From: Pseudonocardia lacus
Lineage (GTDB): Bacteria; Actinomycetota; Actinomycetes; Mycobacteriales; Pseudonocardiaceae
DNA length: 62,856 bases
Reading direction: 5' to 3'
Assembly: GCF_018531445.1 (NCBI RefSeq)
Contig: NZ_JAHDTH010000021.1
Coordinates: forward strand, 1 to 62,856
Shown: piece by piece, positions 44,287 through 53,338 of the stretch
Layout of the letters: every line of letters starts with the position of its first letter
Position numbering within the stretch: the stretch's first letter is position 1
Program-made: the position numbers and the translations under genes
The notes under the pieces: generated by a model
What the model saw: only the letters and a program-made list of their open reading frames with translations
What the model was told of the DNA's origin: nothing
Database searches by the model: none

Positions 44287-45369
44287 CTACGACTGTGCGG
44301 CGCGCGCCCGATCGGTCCAGTCGACCAGCCCCCACGCGCGGGCCGTGGCAGCGGGCAGGGCGCGGCCGCTGAGGGCGAGGTGCAGGGTGCGCCAGCGGCC
44401 GATGCGGCGGGGGATGCTGACGGTGCCGCCCGCACCGGGGATGAGGCCCATGGCGATCTCCGGCAGGCGGAAGGTGGCATCGGGGGCGGCGACGATCCGG
44501 CCGGCGAACGCGGGCAGCTCGATGCCGGCCCCGACGCACGCGCCGTGCACCCGGACCTCGACGCGGTCGCGCAGGCGGTGCAGGAGGCGAGCGGCTCCCG
44601 CGCGCGTGCGGACGAAGTGCGCGGTGACGGGGTCGGGTGCGGTGCCGAACTCGTCGAGGTCACCGCCCGCGCAGAACGCGGGCCCGGCGCCGGTGAGGAT
44701 CACACGCGCGACGGTGTCGTCGAGGTCGGCGAGCTGCAGGGCGGCGACGAGGGCGTCGCGGACCTCGCGGCCGTAGGCGTTGCGCCGCCCGGGTCGGTTC
44801 AGGGTCAGGCGCAGGACGTCGTCGTGGCGGTCGAGCAGCACCGGCTCCGTCGACGCGGGCGGGGGCAGCGGGCGGGGGCCACGACGGGTGAGCCAGCGGC
44901 GGAACTCGGGGCCGCCGAGCAAGGTGGAGTAGGCCAGCGATTCGGCGTCGAGCGCGGCGGGGACGGGCAGGGCACCGGTCGTGCGCAGCAGCCCGGCCAG
45001 CACGAGCGCGGCCCCCGGGTTGGCGGTGACCGCGGCGGCGAGCGCGGCGGCCTCGGCGGCGGGGTCGGCGACCGGGACGGTGGCGCGGTCGTCGGGCGAC
45101 CCGGACGCCACGACGCTGACGTCGAGCGCGGCGACCAGGGCAGCGAGGGCCGGGTCCGGGGCGGCGGTGGCGACGCCGACGAGGACGCGGTCTCCGGCGG
45201 CGGCGGCGTCGGCCGCGGCCGCGACGACGTCGCCGGGTGCGGGGCGGTCGAGGTCGACCAGCACCACCGGCCGGCGCACCACGCCGGTCGCGTCCAGCAC
45301 CGCCGTGGAGGGTGCGGCAGCCAGCTCGGTCGGGGTCGTCCGCGGCGGCTGCGGGTCGGCGGCCTTCAC
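44287..45369 (-). CDS. Crotonase-fold protein with extra N-terminal domain
   Basis: 360 residues with a GTG start. The C-terminal ~200 residues are a standard crotonase: FCAGGDLDEFG for the oxyanion hole and ATFRLPEIAMGLIPGAGGTVSIPRRIG with the catalytic Glu. The N-terminal ~150 residues (Ala-rich, with VLVDLDRPAPGDVVAA and DPALAALVAALDVSVVA) look like a degenerate second domain. 24 bp separates its start codon from that of the divergent CoA-transferase, leaving almost no room for two separate promoters. Confidence 0.88.
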   Translation of the reverse strand: MKAADPQPPRTTPTELAAAPSTAVLDATGVVRRPVVLVDLDRPAPGDVVAAAADAAAAGDRVLVGVATAAPDPALAALVAALDVSVVASGSPDDRATVPVADPAAEAAALAAAVTANPGAALVLAGLLRTTGALPVPAALDAESLAYSTLLGGPEFRRWLTRRGPRPLPPPASTEPVLLDRHDDVLRLTLNRPGRRNAYGREVRDALVAALQLADLDDTVARVILTGAGPAFCAGGDLDEFGTAPDPVTAHFVRTRAGAARLLHRLRDRVEVRVHGACVGAGIELPAFAGRIVAAPDATFRLPEIAMGLIPGAGGTVSIPRRIGRWRTLHLALSGRALPAATARAWGLVDWTDRARAAQS

Positions 45370-45393
45370 GGCGGGCCAGCGTATCGTCGGCCG

Positions 45394-46632
45394 GTGCCGT
45401 CCCCGCTGCCGCGAGACCCATCGGTGGCCTGGGCGGAATCGGGGGTCGCGGCGCTGACCGGGCACCGCGGCGGGCCACCTCTGGTGCCGCCGGGACGGGC
45501 CGCGGACGCCGCACGGGAGTTGGCCACCCGGATCGCCGAGCACAGCGGTGGCCGGGTGCGTCTGGACGGCGCCCGGTTGCTGGCCGAGCGAGCGGCGCTC
45601 ACCGGACGTACACGGGCCGGGGCGTCGTCGGTCGGCGGCAGCTGCCGGCTGCTGCCCACCGCGGACGGGTGGGCGGCGGTGTCCTGCGCCCGCCCGGACG
45701 ACCCCGCTCTGCTCGGCGCACTGATCGGCGAGGAACTGCCGGCCGATCCGTGGCCGCGGGTGGCCGCGTGGCTGCGCGCCCACAGCGGCGCTGCCCTGGC
45801 CGGGCGCGCCGGCCTGCTCGGCCTGGCCGCCGCGCCCGTCCGACCCCCGACCGCTCCCCCGCCAGCACTCCCGGTGCTCCCGCCGCGATCGGTGGCCGGG
45901 TTGCTCGTCGTCGACTTCAGCGCCCTGTGGGCCGGCCCGCTGTGCGCGCACCTGCTCGGCCTGGCCGGGGCCCGGGTGGTCAAGGTCGAGACCCCGGCCC
46001 GCCCCGACGGTGCCCGCCGCGGGAACCCGCGGTTCTACGACCTGCTGCACGCCGGGCACCGGTCCGTCGTGCTCGACCCCGACCGGCCCGACGGCCGCCG
46101 CGCGCTCGCCGCACTGGTCGACGCCGCCGACGTCGTGATCGAGGCCTCCCGACCGCGGGCACTGGCCCGCTGGGGCCTCGACGCCGCGGCCGCGGTCGCG
46201 GGCGGCACCACCTGGATCTCGATCACCGCGGCCGGGCGGGCGTGCGAGCGGATCGGGTTCGGCGACGACATCGCCGCCGCCGCCGGGCTCGTCGCCCTCG
46301 ACGACCGCAGGAGCCCGGTGTTCTGCGGCGACGCCCTGGCCGACCCCCTGACCGGCCTGACCGCCGCCGTACACGCCCTGACCGCCCCCGCCGACGGGTC
46401 CGGCGTGCTGTGGGACATCGCCATGACCGATGTCGTCGCCGCCGCTCTGCCCCCCGGCGGGCCGCGGCCGGCTCCGGCCGCCCGCCGGGGCGGTGAAGGC
46501 TGGGTCGTGGACACCGCCGAGGGCCCGGTCCCGGTCGCCGCCCCGCGCGCCCGCCCGGTCGCCGGACGCGCCCCGGCCGCCGGCGCGGACACCACCGCAG
46601 TGCTCGCCGAGCTGCGCATCCCCGTCCCGTGA
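45394..46632 (+). CDS. CoA-transferase family III (CaiB/BaiF-like), diverged
   Basis: 412 residues from the GTG at 45394. The first ~165 residues are a poorly conserved domain (LVPPGRAADAARELATRIAEHSGGRVRLD). The rest begins with SVAGLLVVDFSALWAGPLCAHLLGLAGARVVKVETPARPDGAR, the class III core. GVLWDIAMTDVVAA carries the expected catalytic Asp. It is divergent from the crotonase gene and overlaps the amidohydrolase start by 4 bp (GTGA). The three genes likely serve one acyl-CoA route. Confidence 0.86.
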   Translation: MPSPLPRDPSVAWAESGVAALTGHRGGPPLVPPGRAADAARELATRIAEHSGGRVRLDGARLLAERAALTGRTRAGASSVGGSCRLLPTADGWAAVSCARPDDPALLGALIGEELPADPWPRVAAWLRAHSGAALAGRAGLLGLAAAPVRPPTAPPPALPVLPPRSVAGLLVVDFSALWAGPLCAHLLGLAGARVVKVETPARPDGARRGNPRFYDLLHAGHRSVVLDPDRPDGRRALAALVDAADVVIEASRPRALARWGLDAAAAVAGGTTWISITAAGRACERIGFGDDIAAAAGLVALDDRRSPVFCGDALADPLTGLTAAVHALTAPADGSGVLWDIAMTDVVAAALPPGGPRPAPAARRGGEGWVVDTAEGPVPVAAPRARPVAGRAPAAGADTTAVLAELRIPVP

Positions 46633-48008
46633 CCCGCCCACTGCTGGTGCGCGACGCCGAGGTCGAGGGCCGCCGCGTCGACGTCCACATCGTCGACGGC
46701 CGTGTGGCCGCGATCGGAGCCGGTCTCAACCGCAGCGGGGCCGATGTCGTCGACGCCCGCGGCGGGGCGCTGCTGCCCGGTCTGGTCGACCACCACCTGC
46801 ACCTGCACGCCCTCGCCGCCGCTCGCACCTCCGCCTCCTGCGGGCCACCCGACGTGGGGTCCCCCGCCGGGCTCGCCGCCGCCCTGGCCGCGGCCCGGGC
46901 CGACGAGCACGGCTGGGTCCGCGGGGTCGGCTACCACGCCTCGGTCGCCGGTGACCTCGACGCCGCCGGTCTGGACCGCCTGCACCCCTGCCGCCCGGTC
47001 CGCCTCCAGCACCGCAGCGGCGCACTGTGGATCCTCAACACCCGGGCCGCCGCCCTGCTCCACCTCGACACCGCCGACCACCCCGGCGTCGAGCGCGACA
47101 CCGACGGCCGGCCGACCGGACGGCTGTGGCGCGCCGACGACTGGCTGCGCGCCCGCCTGCCCCGCAGCCGTCCTCCCGACCTCGCCGCGGTCGGCGCCGA
47201 ACTCGCCCGGCACGGCATCACCGCCGTCACCGACGCCACCCCCGACCTCGACCCCACCGCGATCACCGCCATCGCCGAGGCCGTGCACCGCGGCGCGCTC
47301 CCACCCCGCGTGCACCTGCTCGGCGCTCCCCTCGACACGCCGCTCCCGCCCCCGCTCACCGCCGGCCCCTACAAGATCGTCCTCGCCGACTCGGGGCTAC
47401 CCGCCTTCGGCGAGCTCGCCGACCGCGTCCGCACCGCACACGCCACCGGTCGCCCGGTCGCTGTGCACTGCGTGACCCGAGAAGCCCTCGTCCTGCTGCT
47501 CGCCGTCCTCGACGAGGTCGGGACCCGACCCGGCGACCGCATCGAGCACGGCGCCCTCGTGCCCGCCGGACTGGTCGGCGACCTCGCCCGGCGCGGGCTG
47601 CGCGTCGTCACCCAGCCGGGGTTCCTCGACGACCGCGGCGACGCCTACCGCCGCGACGTGCCCCCGGCCGACCTGCCCGACCTGTACCGGGTCGGCAGCC
47701 TGCGACGCGCCGGGGTGCCCGTCGCCCTGTCCAGCGACGCCCCGCACGGCCCCCTCGACCCGTGGACGGTGCTCCGGGCCGCCGTCGGACGCCGCGACCC
47801 GACCGGTGCCGTACTCGGGCCCGCCGAGCGCCTCGATCCCGCCGCCGCCCTGGCCGCCTGCACTGCGCCGCCGGAGGACCCGGGCGGGCCGCCCCGTCGC
47901 GTCCTCCCGGGCGCCCCGTCCGACCTCGTGCTCCTCGACCGCCCGCTCGCCGACGCCCTCGGCGGGGCCGGGCACCCGGAGGTCACGGTGCTGGGGTTGC
48001 CCCGCTGA
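46629..48008 (+). CDS. Amidohydrolase family protein (YtcJ-like)
   Basis: 459 residues with a GTG start inside the GTGA overlap. The metal-binding motif is LPGLVDHHLHLHA (HxH at about residues 57-59). Further ligands are in VAVHCVTREAL and IEHGAL, and a C-terminal Asp in ALSSDAPHGPLDP. The composition matches metal-dependent amidases/deacylases of the YtcJ type. The chemistry could be hydrolysis of a cyclic amide or ester that feeds the neighbouring CoA-transferase. Cytosolic. Confidence 0.88.
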   Translation: MTRPLLVRDAEVEGRRVDVHIVDGRVAAIGAGLNRSGADVVDARGGALLPGLVDHHLHLHALAAARTSASCGPPDVGSPAGLAAALAAARADEHGWVRGVGYHASVAGDLDAAGLDRLHPCRPVRLQHRSGALWILNTRAAALLHLDTADHPGVERDTDGRPTGRLWRADDWLRARLPRSRPPDLAAVGAELARHGITAVTDATPDLDPTAITAIAEAVHRGALPPRVHLLGAPLDTPLPPPLTAGPYKIVLADSGLPAFGELADRVRTAHATGRPVAVHCVTREALVLLLAVLDEVGTRPGDRIEHGALVPAGLVGDLARRGLRVVTQPGFLDDRGDAYRRDVPPADLPDLYRVGSLRRAGVPVALSSDAPHGPLDPWTVLRAAVGRRDPTGAVLGPAERLDPAAALAACTAPPEDPGGPPRRVLPGAPSDLVLLDRPLADALGGAGHPEVTVLGLPR

Positions 48009-48082
48009 GGGGCCGCCAGCACCGAATCGACCACAAGATCATGAGAGTTGAGGGGGATGGCCTGCACCGCGTCCCTGACAAC
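48008..48082 (+). pseudogene. Integrase (tyrosine recombinase) remnant 1
   Basis: About 25 codons read HRIDHKIMRVEGDGLHRVPD, the strand that in actinobacterial phage-type integrases reads like TGTVIRVKGEGLxRV. The run from 48027 to about 48072 is also similar at the DNA level to 58920-58966 (shared CACAAGATCATG and AGGGGGA blocks). There is no start and no catalytic residue, only a scrap between the amidohydrolase and the RNase Z gene. Confidence 0.5.
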
Positions 48083-48159
48083 GGCCCCGCTGCATCAGCT
48101 CGCGCGCTACGACAGCGGCACTGACGCCGGCCGCGCCGTCATCGCAGTGCTCGGCCTGG

Positions 48160-49077
48160 TCAGGGCTTCCGGCGGCGCTGCGGCATCGCGACACGCATCA
48201 GGTCCGCCGCGACCACGACCTCGCCATCGAACACCGCCGCGGCCTCCCGGGCGAACGCCTCCGGATCCTGGTAGCGCTGCGAGAAGTGCGTCAGCACCAG
48301 CGTCCGCACCCCGCAGTCACGAGCCACCGCCGCCGCCTGCCCCGCCGTCAGGTGCCCGTACTCCCGCGCCAAGCCGGCATCCGCGGCCAGGAAGGTCGAC
48401 TCGATCACCAGCATGTCGGCCCCGTCCGCGAGCGCGAACACGCCGTCGCAGAGCCGGGTGTCCATCACGAACGCGAACCGCTGCCCCCGCCGCGGCTCGC
48501 TGACCTCCTCCAGCCGCACCACCCGACCGCCGACCACCAGCGAGCCCTCCCGCTGCACCCGCCCCACGTCCGGCCCGACGATCCCGGCCGCCGCCAACAG
48601 ATCCGGCCGCATCTGCCGCCCGTCGGGCTCCACCAGCCGGTACCCGAACGACTCGACGGGATGATCCAGCCGCCGCGCCTCCAGCACACCGACCGCATCC
48701 CGGGCCACCACTCCGTCACCGACGACCGGCACCTCCCGCAGATCGGCGACCTCGTGGAACGCCGACGCGTGCCGCAACCGGGCGAAGAACTCCGCCCCCG
48801 ACGCCGGGAAGTGCGCGTGCACCGGATGCGCGACCCGATCCAGCGACAACCGCTGCACCACCCCGGGCACACCCAGGCAGTGATCACCGTGGAAGTGGCT
48901 CACGCAGATCCGCGTGATCGCGTTCGCCGCCACCCCGGCCAGCAGCATCTGCCGCTGCGTGCCCTCACCCGGGTCGAACAGCAGGCCCGCGGTGTCCCAG
49001 CGCAGCAGGTAGCCGTTGTGGTTGCGGTGTCGCGTCGGCGCCTGACTGGCCGTGCCGAGCACGATCAACTCCCGCAC
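48160..49077 (-). CDS. rnz: Ribonuclease Z (metallo-beta-lactamase fold tRNA 3' endonuclease)
   Basis: 305 residues with a GTG start. [24 protein letters not shown], the zinc motif [23 protein letters not shown] with the metal-bridging Asp, and the late [11 protein letters not shown] are those of RNase Z, which trims tRNA 3' trailers. The length is typical. It sits alone among integrase fragments, so its immediate neighbourhood has been rearranged although the gene is intact. Confidence 0.9.
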   Translation of the reverse strand: MRELIVLGTASQAPTRHRNHNGYLLRWDTAGLLFDPGEGTQRQMLLAGVAANAITRICVSHFHGDHCLGVPGVVQRLSLDRVAHPVHAHFPASGAEFFARLRHASAFHEVADLREVPVVGDGVVARDAVGVLEARRLDHPVESFGYRLVEPDGRQMRPDLLAAAGIVGPDVGRVQREGSLVVGGRVVRLEEVSEPRRGQRFAFVMDTRLCDGVFALADGADMLVIESTFLAADAGLAREYGHLTAGQAAAVARDCGVRTLVLTHFSQRYQDPEAFAREAAAVFDGEVVVAADLMRVAMPQRRRKP

Positions 49078-49142
49078 GCCGCGCACGCTACGCGACAACA
49101 CGGAGCAACTCCCCGCGATCTCTTCACCCCACGGCCGACGGC

Positions 49143-49613
49143 GGTGACCGGTATCGGCGAGACCGCAGCACTTGTCCGGGACGCGCTGGACCTGGACGCG
49201 GGCACCGTTGACGTGCGCGGGACGGTGGTACGGATCAAGGGGCACGGCCTGTCGATCAAGTGGCGACCCAAGAGCAAGAACGGCTTCCGCACCCCCGATC
49301 TCCCGAGCTGGGCCGTGACGATGCTGCGCACTCGCGCGGCGGCCGATCCCGACCCCGGCGCGGCGACGCGGTCGTCTGCCCGGCGCCGCTGGGCGGCCTC
49401 CGGGATCCGTTGAACACCCAGGCCGATCTGCGGCAGGTGTTCGCCGACGCCGGCTACCCCTGGGTGACCTCGCACGTCGACCTCAAGACCGTCGCCACGT
49501 TGATGGACACCGCAGGCCTCACCGCCCGCCAGGCGGCCGACCAGCTCGGGCACGCCGAGGTGTCGACGACCCAGCACAACTACTTCGGCCGCCGGACCGA
49601 CCGGCGCCGCTGA
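49143..49613 (+). pseudogene. Degenerate tyrosine-recombinase integrase (C-terminal part, frameshifted)
   Basis: The frame from ~49143 reads [29 protein letters not shown] and [23 protein letters not shown], then breaks near 49356-49362. The correct text resumes in another frame as [16 protein letters not shown] through the C-terminus. The box with catalytic HxxR reads [13 protein letters not shown], so the Arg of HxFRKT is missing. GHAEVSTTQHNYFGRR still has the Tyr. A frameshift, loss of the Arg and a missing 5' half make it nonfunctional. Relatives are phage/ICE integrases. Confidence 0.85.
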
Positions 49614-49640
49614 TGTCCTGGAGATCTCGGCGGCACTCGG

Positions 49641-49690
49641 TGAATCGCCCCGGCGTGTCTGGAGCCTCGACGCTCGGAGCCCCACCGGTC
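49641..49690. repeat. Solo IS3-family-like end
   Basis: TGAATCGCCCCGGCGTGTC begins at 49641 and recurs identically at 62730 beside a transposase gene. The adjacent bases (TGGAGCCT versus CGGAGACCT) also match partly, then diverge. There is no transposase here, so this is a detached IS end next to the broken integrase. Confidence 0.7.
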
Positions 49691-49765
49691 CTGAGGACCC
49701 GAGTCGGCAGTCCAAGCACGCCGGCACGGTTCGCTCCGGCCCGCCGGGGTGCTTGGCTTGGCCTC

Positions 49766-50677
49766 ATGAGGATCTTCTTCACCGGCGGCAGCGGCAAAGC
49801 CGGGCACCACGTCGCGCCCTACCTCGCCTCCCACGGCCACCAAGTCACCAACGCCGACCTCACCCCACTCGGCCACGCCGACGTCACCGACCTGCGAGTG
49901 GACCTCACTCAAGCCGGCGAGGTCTACTCAGCGCTGGCCGGCATCCCGACCCAGGACGACTTCGACGACCCCCGCACCGCACCGTACGGCGGGTCGGCCT
50001 ACGACGCGGTCGTCCACTTCGCCGCCATCCCCCGCCCACTGCTCGCCCCCGACCAGACCACCTACGCCACCAACGTCCTCGCGCACTACAACGTCCTGGA
50101 AGCCGCCACCGCCCTCGGCATCCGCAAGATCGTGTTCGCCTCCTCCGAGACCACCTACGGCATCTGCTTCGCGCGCGGCGAACGCAAGCCCCTCTACGTC
50201 CCGATCGACGAGGAACACCCCGTCGTCCCCGAGGACAGCTACGCCATGTCCAAGGTCGCGGGCGAGGTGACCGCACGGTCCTTCCACGCCCGCACCGGCG
50301 CCGACATCTACGGCCTACGCATCAACAACGTCATCGAACCCCACGAATACACCGAACTCTTCCCCGCCTACCTCCAGGACCCAGCGCTGCGCAGACGCAA
50401 CCTCTTCGCCTACATCGACACCCGCGACCTGGGGCAACTGACGCTGCGCTGCCTCGAGACCAACGGGCTCGGCTACGAGGTCTTCAACGTCGCCAACGCC
50501 GACATGTCGGTCGCCGCCACCACCAGCGAGATCATCGACCGGTTCTACAACGGGGTGGACGTGCGCCGTCCGATGGGCCGCAACGAGACGTTCTACTGCA
50601 TCGACAAGGCCCGCCGGCTGCTCGGCTACGAGCCACAGCACTCCTGGCGCGACGTACTGCCCGACCCGCGAGCCTGA
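49766..50677 (+). CDS. NAD-dependent epimerase/dehydratase family protein
   Basis: 303 residues. FFTGGSGKAGHHVAPYL is the Rossmann nucleotide motif. NVLAHYNVLEAA, FASSETTYG and the catalytic YAMSK give the SDR-extended fold. Y...K and the Ser/Thr before it are intact, so it should be active on a nucleotide sugar or similar substrate. It is a single gene, intact, inserted between integrase/IS debris upstream and a pseudogene stretch downstream, consistent with an acquired gene. Confidence 0.9.
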   Translation: MRIFFTGGSGKAGHHVAPYLASHGHQVTNADLTPLGHADVTDLRVDLTQAGEVYSALAGIPTQDDFDDPRTAPYGGSAYDAVVHFAAIPRPLLAPDQTTYATNVLAHYNVLEAATALGIRKIVFASSETTYGICFARGERKPLYVPIDEEHPVVPEDSYAMSKVAGEVTARSFHARTGADIYGLRINNVIEPHEYTELFPAYLQDPALRRRNLFAYIDTRDLGQLTLRCLETNGLGYEVFNVANADMSVAATTSEIIDRFYNGVDVRRPMGRNETFYCIDKARRLLGYEPQHSWRDVLPDPRA

Positions 50678-51046
50678 CGGGCACCCACCTCCTGTGGACG
50701 GTGCCGCGCGGACCCGAGACGGGACAGGTACCAGCGGTCGTTACGGGCCACCTCGCCAACCCGCGGGTGGTGGAACCGCTTCGTGCCCTTGCCGCGCGCC
50801 GCCGATGGCGCCCGTTCGAGCCTGGCGCAGTACTCGACGCTCACCCCGGTCAGCATCGCGATCGCGCCGCAGGCTCTTTCAGGTCCGGGACTGCCGACCA
50901 CCCGGCGCGGGTGATGGCGGGTTCGCTCGTGTGAGGAACCTGTCCGTCGATCGGTGGACAGCCGGGTCGGCCGCTCCACCGTCGCGGCCGCGGCGCCCCG
51001 AATGGACGCTTGATCCGGTTCCTCACCCCCACCACAGGAGAGTCAC
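50678..51046 (-). pseudogene. Gene-poor stretch with an XRE helix-turn-helix remnant
   Basis: Within 369 bp lacking an intact gene, the minus strand around 50805-50875 reads AIAMLTGVSVEYCARLERA. This is close to the helix-turn-helix of MmyB-like XRE regulators (family consensus VAxLAGVSVxYYxRLERG). The flanking text on both sides loses family sense and there is no complete gene. The fragment may be the end of a deleted regulator. The rest of the interval shows nothing I can assign. Confidence 0.45.
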
Positions 51047-51847
51047 ATGCCGTTCCACACCGCGGCCGACGGCACCCGGCTGTTCCACCTCGACGTCGGC
51101 GACGGCCCACCCGTGCTCCTCGTGCACGGCTGGTCGCTCAGCTCGGCCATGTGGGAGTACCAGGTGCGCGCACTCGTCACCGCGGGCTTCCGCTGCGTCG
51201 CGATGGACCGCCGCGGCCACGGCCGCTCCGACGTTCCCGGCGCCGGGTACGACATCGACACCCTCGCCGACGACCTCACCGGGCTCGTCGAGCACCTCGA
51301 CCTGCGCGGGGTCACCGCGGTCGCGCACAGCATGGGCACCTGTGAGGTCACCCGCTGGCTCGCCCGCACGGGCACTGACCGCGTGGCCCGCGCAGCGTTC
51401 CTGGGGGCGATGACCCCTCACCTCGTCGGCGCTGTCGGCGCCGCGTTCGTCGACGCGATCGTCGACGCGTTGGTCGCCGACCGACCGCGCTGGTTCCAGG
51501 AGGGCGCGCCGGGCTACTTCGCCACCGCCGGCACCGGCTCATGGGTGTCGCAGGCGCTGATCGACGACGGCATTCGCACGATCCTCACCACCCCGCTGGA
51601 GGTGCAGATCGCCTGCCTGCGGACGTTCGCGACCACCGACCTCACCGCGGATCTCCAAGCGATCGACGTCCCGGTGCTCGTGCTCCACGGCGACGCCGAT
51701 GCCTCCGCGCCGATCGACCTCACCGGCCGGCCCACCGCGAAACTGCTGCGCAACGGCCGGCTCCGGCTGGTCGAGGGCGCCCCGCACGGCATGTACGTCA
51801 CCGCGCGGTCAACGATCGACGCCGAACTCCTCGCGTTCGCCGGGTGA
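51047..51847 (+). CDS. Alpha/beta-hydrolase fold protein
   Basis: 266 residues. LLVHGWSLSSAMWEYQVRALVTAGFRCVAMDRRGHGRSD is typical. The nucleophile elbow is AHSMGTCE (AHSMG instead of GHSMG), and the acid and base are in VLVLHGDADASAPID and APHGMY. It is a haloperoxidase/esterase-like enzyme of unknown substrate. It forms a three-gene unit with the VOC and second hydrolase genes (4-bp gap, then a GTGA overlap). Confidence 0.9.
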   Translation: MPFHTAADGTRLFHLDVGDGPPVLLVHGWSLSSAMWEYQVRALVTAGFRCVAMDRRGHGRSDVPGAGYDIDTLADDLTGLVEHLDLRGVTAVAHSMGTCEVTRWLARTGTDRVARAAFLGAMTPHLVGAVGAAFVDAIVDALVADRPRWFQEGAPGYFATAGTGSWVSQALIDDGIRTILTTPLEVQIACLRTFATTDLTADLQAIDVPVLVLHGDADASAPIDLTGRPTAKLLRNGRLRLVEGAPHGMYVTARSTIDAELLAFAG

Positions 51848-51851
51848 CGCG

Positions 51852-52322
51852 ATGAATCTGACCAGTCTGTACCCCGTGCTCATGACCGGCGACGTCACCG
51901 GAGCGGCTGCCTTCTACCGCGAGGTGCTCGGGTTCGAAACCACCTTCGCCACGGACTGGTACGTCAGCCTGCGACACGGCAGGTTCGAGTTGGCCCTGCT
52001 CGACCCCACCCATCCCACGATCCCTGCCGAGTTCCGCGGCAGGCCGGCACACGGGGTGCTGATCAACCTCGAGGTCACCGATGTCGACGCGGTGCACCGC
52101 AAGCTGACCAGGCGGGCCGGGGTCGAGGTGGTGCTGCCACTGCGTACCGAGGACTTCGGCCAGCGCCATTTCATCCTCACCGGTCCCGACGGCGTCCTCA
52201 TCGACGTCATCACGCCGATCGACCCGCGGGGCGAGTACGTCGACAAGTTCGTCGAGAGCAACGCCCCGACCGTCCGGGCAGCAACCGCAGCTGGAGTTCC
52301 GGACTCGGAGGGATCGCAGTGA
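51852..52322 (+). CDS. VOC-family protein (glyoxalase/bleomycin-resistance superfamily)
   Basis: 156 residues. YPVLMTGDVTGAAAFYREVLGFETTF and FILTGPDGVLIDVITPI are the two beta-alpha-beta-beta-beta units. A possible metal site is spread over the two halves (His in LRHG, Glu in NLEV). The reaction is unknown. The end overlaps the next hydrolase start as GTGA. Confidence 0.88.
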   Translation: MNLTSLYPVLMTGDVTGAAAFYREVLGFETTFATDWYVSLRHGRFELALLDPTHPTIPAEFRGRPAHGVLINLEVTDVDAVHRKLTRRAGVEVVLPLRTEDFGQRHFILTGPDGVLIDVITPIDPRGEYVDKFVESNAPTVRAATAAGVPDSEGSQ

Positions 52323-53179
52323 CGGAGTCGGTGGTCGCCGTCGACGGCGTGGACCTGTGCATCGAGGAGTTCGGCGACGCCGCCGACCCGCCCCTCCTGC
52401 TGATCGCCGGTGGCGGGCAGTCGATGGTCTGGTGGGACCGGGAGTTCTGTGCTCGGCTGGCTGCCGGCGGGCGACATGTCGTGCGCTACGACCACCGCGA
52501 CACGGGACGCTCGACGACAACACCCGCCGGCCGACCCACCTACACCTTCGCGGACCTGGCCACCGATCCGCTGCGGCTACTCGATCACCTGGGGGTCGAG
52601 CGCGCGCACATGGTCGGGATGTCGCTCGGTGGCGGGATCGTCCAGCACCTCGCAGTGGAGCACGCCGATCGGGTGGCGTCCCTGGTCCTCATAGCGTCCA
52701 GCCCGGCTGGGCCGGGGGGCGCCGACAGCGGCCTACCGCCGATGAGCCCGGCCGTCGCGGCCACGTTCGCCGACCCGGACCCGGAACCGGACTGGACCGA
52801 TCGCGAGGCGGTCATCGCGTACCGCATCGCGGTGGAGCGGCCCTACGTCGGCACTCTCGGCTTCGATGAGCAGCGAGTCCGTCGCCTGTCGACGCTCGAG
52901 GTCGACCGCACAACAGACATGGCAGCGAGCCTGACCAACCACTTCGTGCTCGAGGGCGGCTGGTCCGGCCGCCGCCACCTCAGCGGCATCTCCGCGCCAG
53001 CTTTGGTGCTGCACGGCACCGCCGACCCGTTGCTCCCCCTTCCACACGGGCGGGCACTGGCCCGGGAGATCCCCGGTGCGCGCCTGGTGACCCTGCCGGG
53101 TGTGGGGCATGAGATCCCACCGCCGCCGCTGTGGGACCTCGTCGTCAGCGAGGTGCTCGCCGTGACGGCCCTCGCGTGA
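52319..53179 (+). CDS. Alpha/beta-hydrolase fold protein
   Basis: 286 residues with a GTG start. LLIAGGGQSMVWWDREFC, then VVRYDHRDTGRST, the elbow GMSLGGGIVQHLA, and LVLHGTADPLLPLPHG and GVGHEIP complete the triad. This is the family that includes aclacinomycin methylesterase (RdmC)-like enzymes. It is last in the three-gene unit starting at 51047. Confidence 0.9.
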   Translation: MTESVVAVDGVDLCIEEFGDAADPPLLLIAGGGQSMVWWDREFCARLAAGGRHVVRYDHRDTGRSTTTPAGRPTYTFADLATDPLRLLDHLGVERAHMVGMSLGGGIVQHLAVEHADRVASLVLIASSPAGPGGADSGLPPMSPAVAATFADPDPEPDWTDREAVIAYRIAVERPYVGTLGFDEQRVRRLSTLEVDRTTDMAASLTNHFVLEGGWSGRRHLSGISAPALVLHGTADPLLPLPHGRALAREIPGARLVTLPGVGHEIPPPPLWDLVVSEVLAVTALA

Positions 53180-53310
53180 CGGCAGTGTGGGCGTGGTGCA
53201 CCCAGTTGACGTCATGGGCGCCGAACGAGCGGCAGGTTCGCGGGCCACCGGACCACGGTCCGAGCGTGGATCTTCTCCGACAAGCACGAAGGCCGGGCAA
53301 CTTCTAGCAC

Positions 53311-53328
53311 CAAGACCCGTTGGCAATA
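53311..53328. promoter_or_regulatory. 18-bp motif, copy 1 (upstream of the Cys-rich regulator)
   Basis: CAAGACCCGTTGGCAATA matches the motif at 53998-54015 at 14 of 18 positions (CAAGACNNNTTGRCAATA). It ends 10 bp before the GTG of the regulator. TACGAT (53327-53332) could be a -10 giving a leaderless mRNA. Either the start-site promoter or the regulator's operator is meant, and the sequence cannot decide. Confidence 0.5.
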
Positions 53329-53338
53329 CGATCGACCC

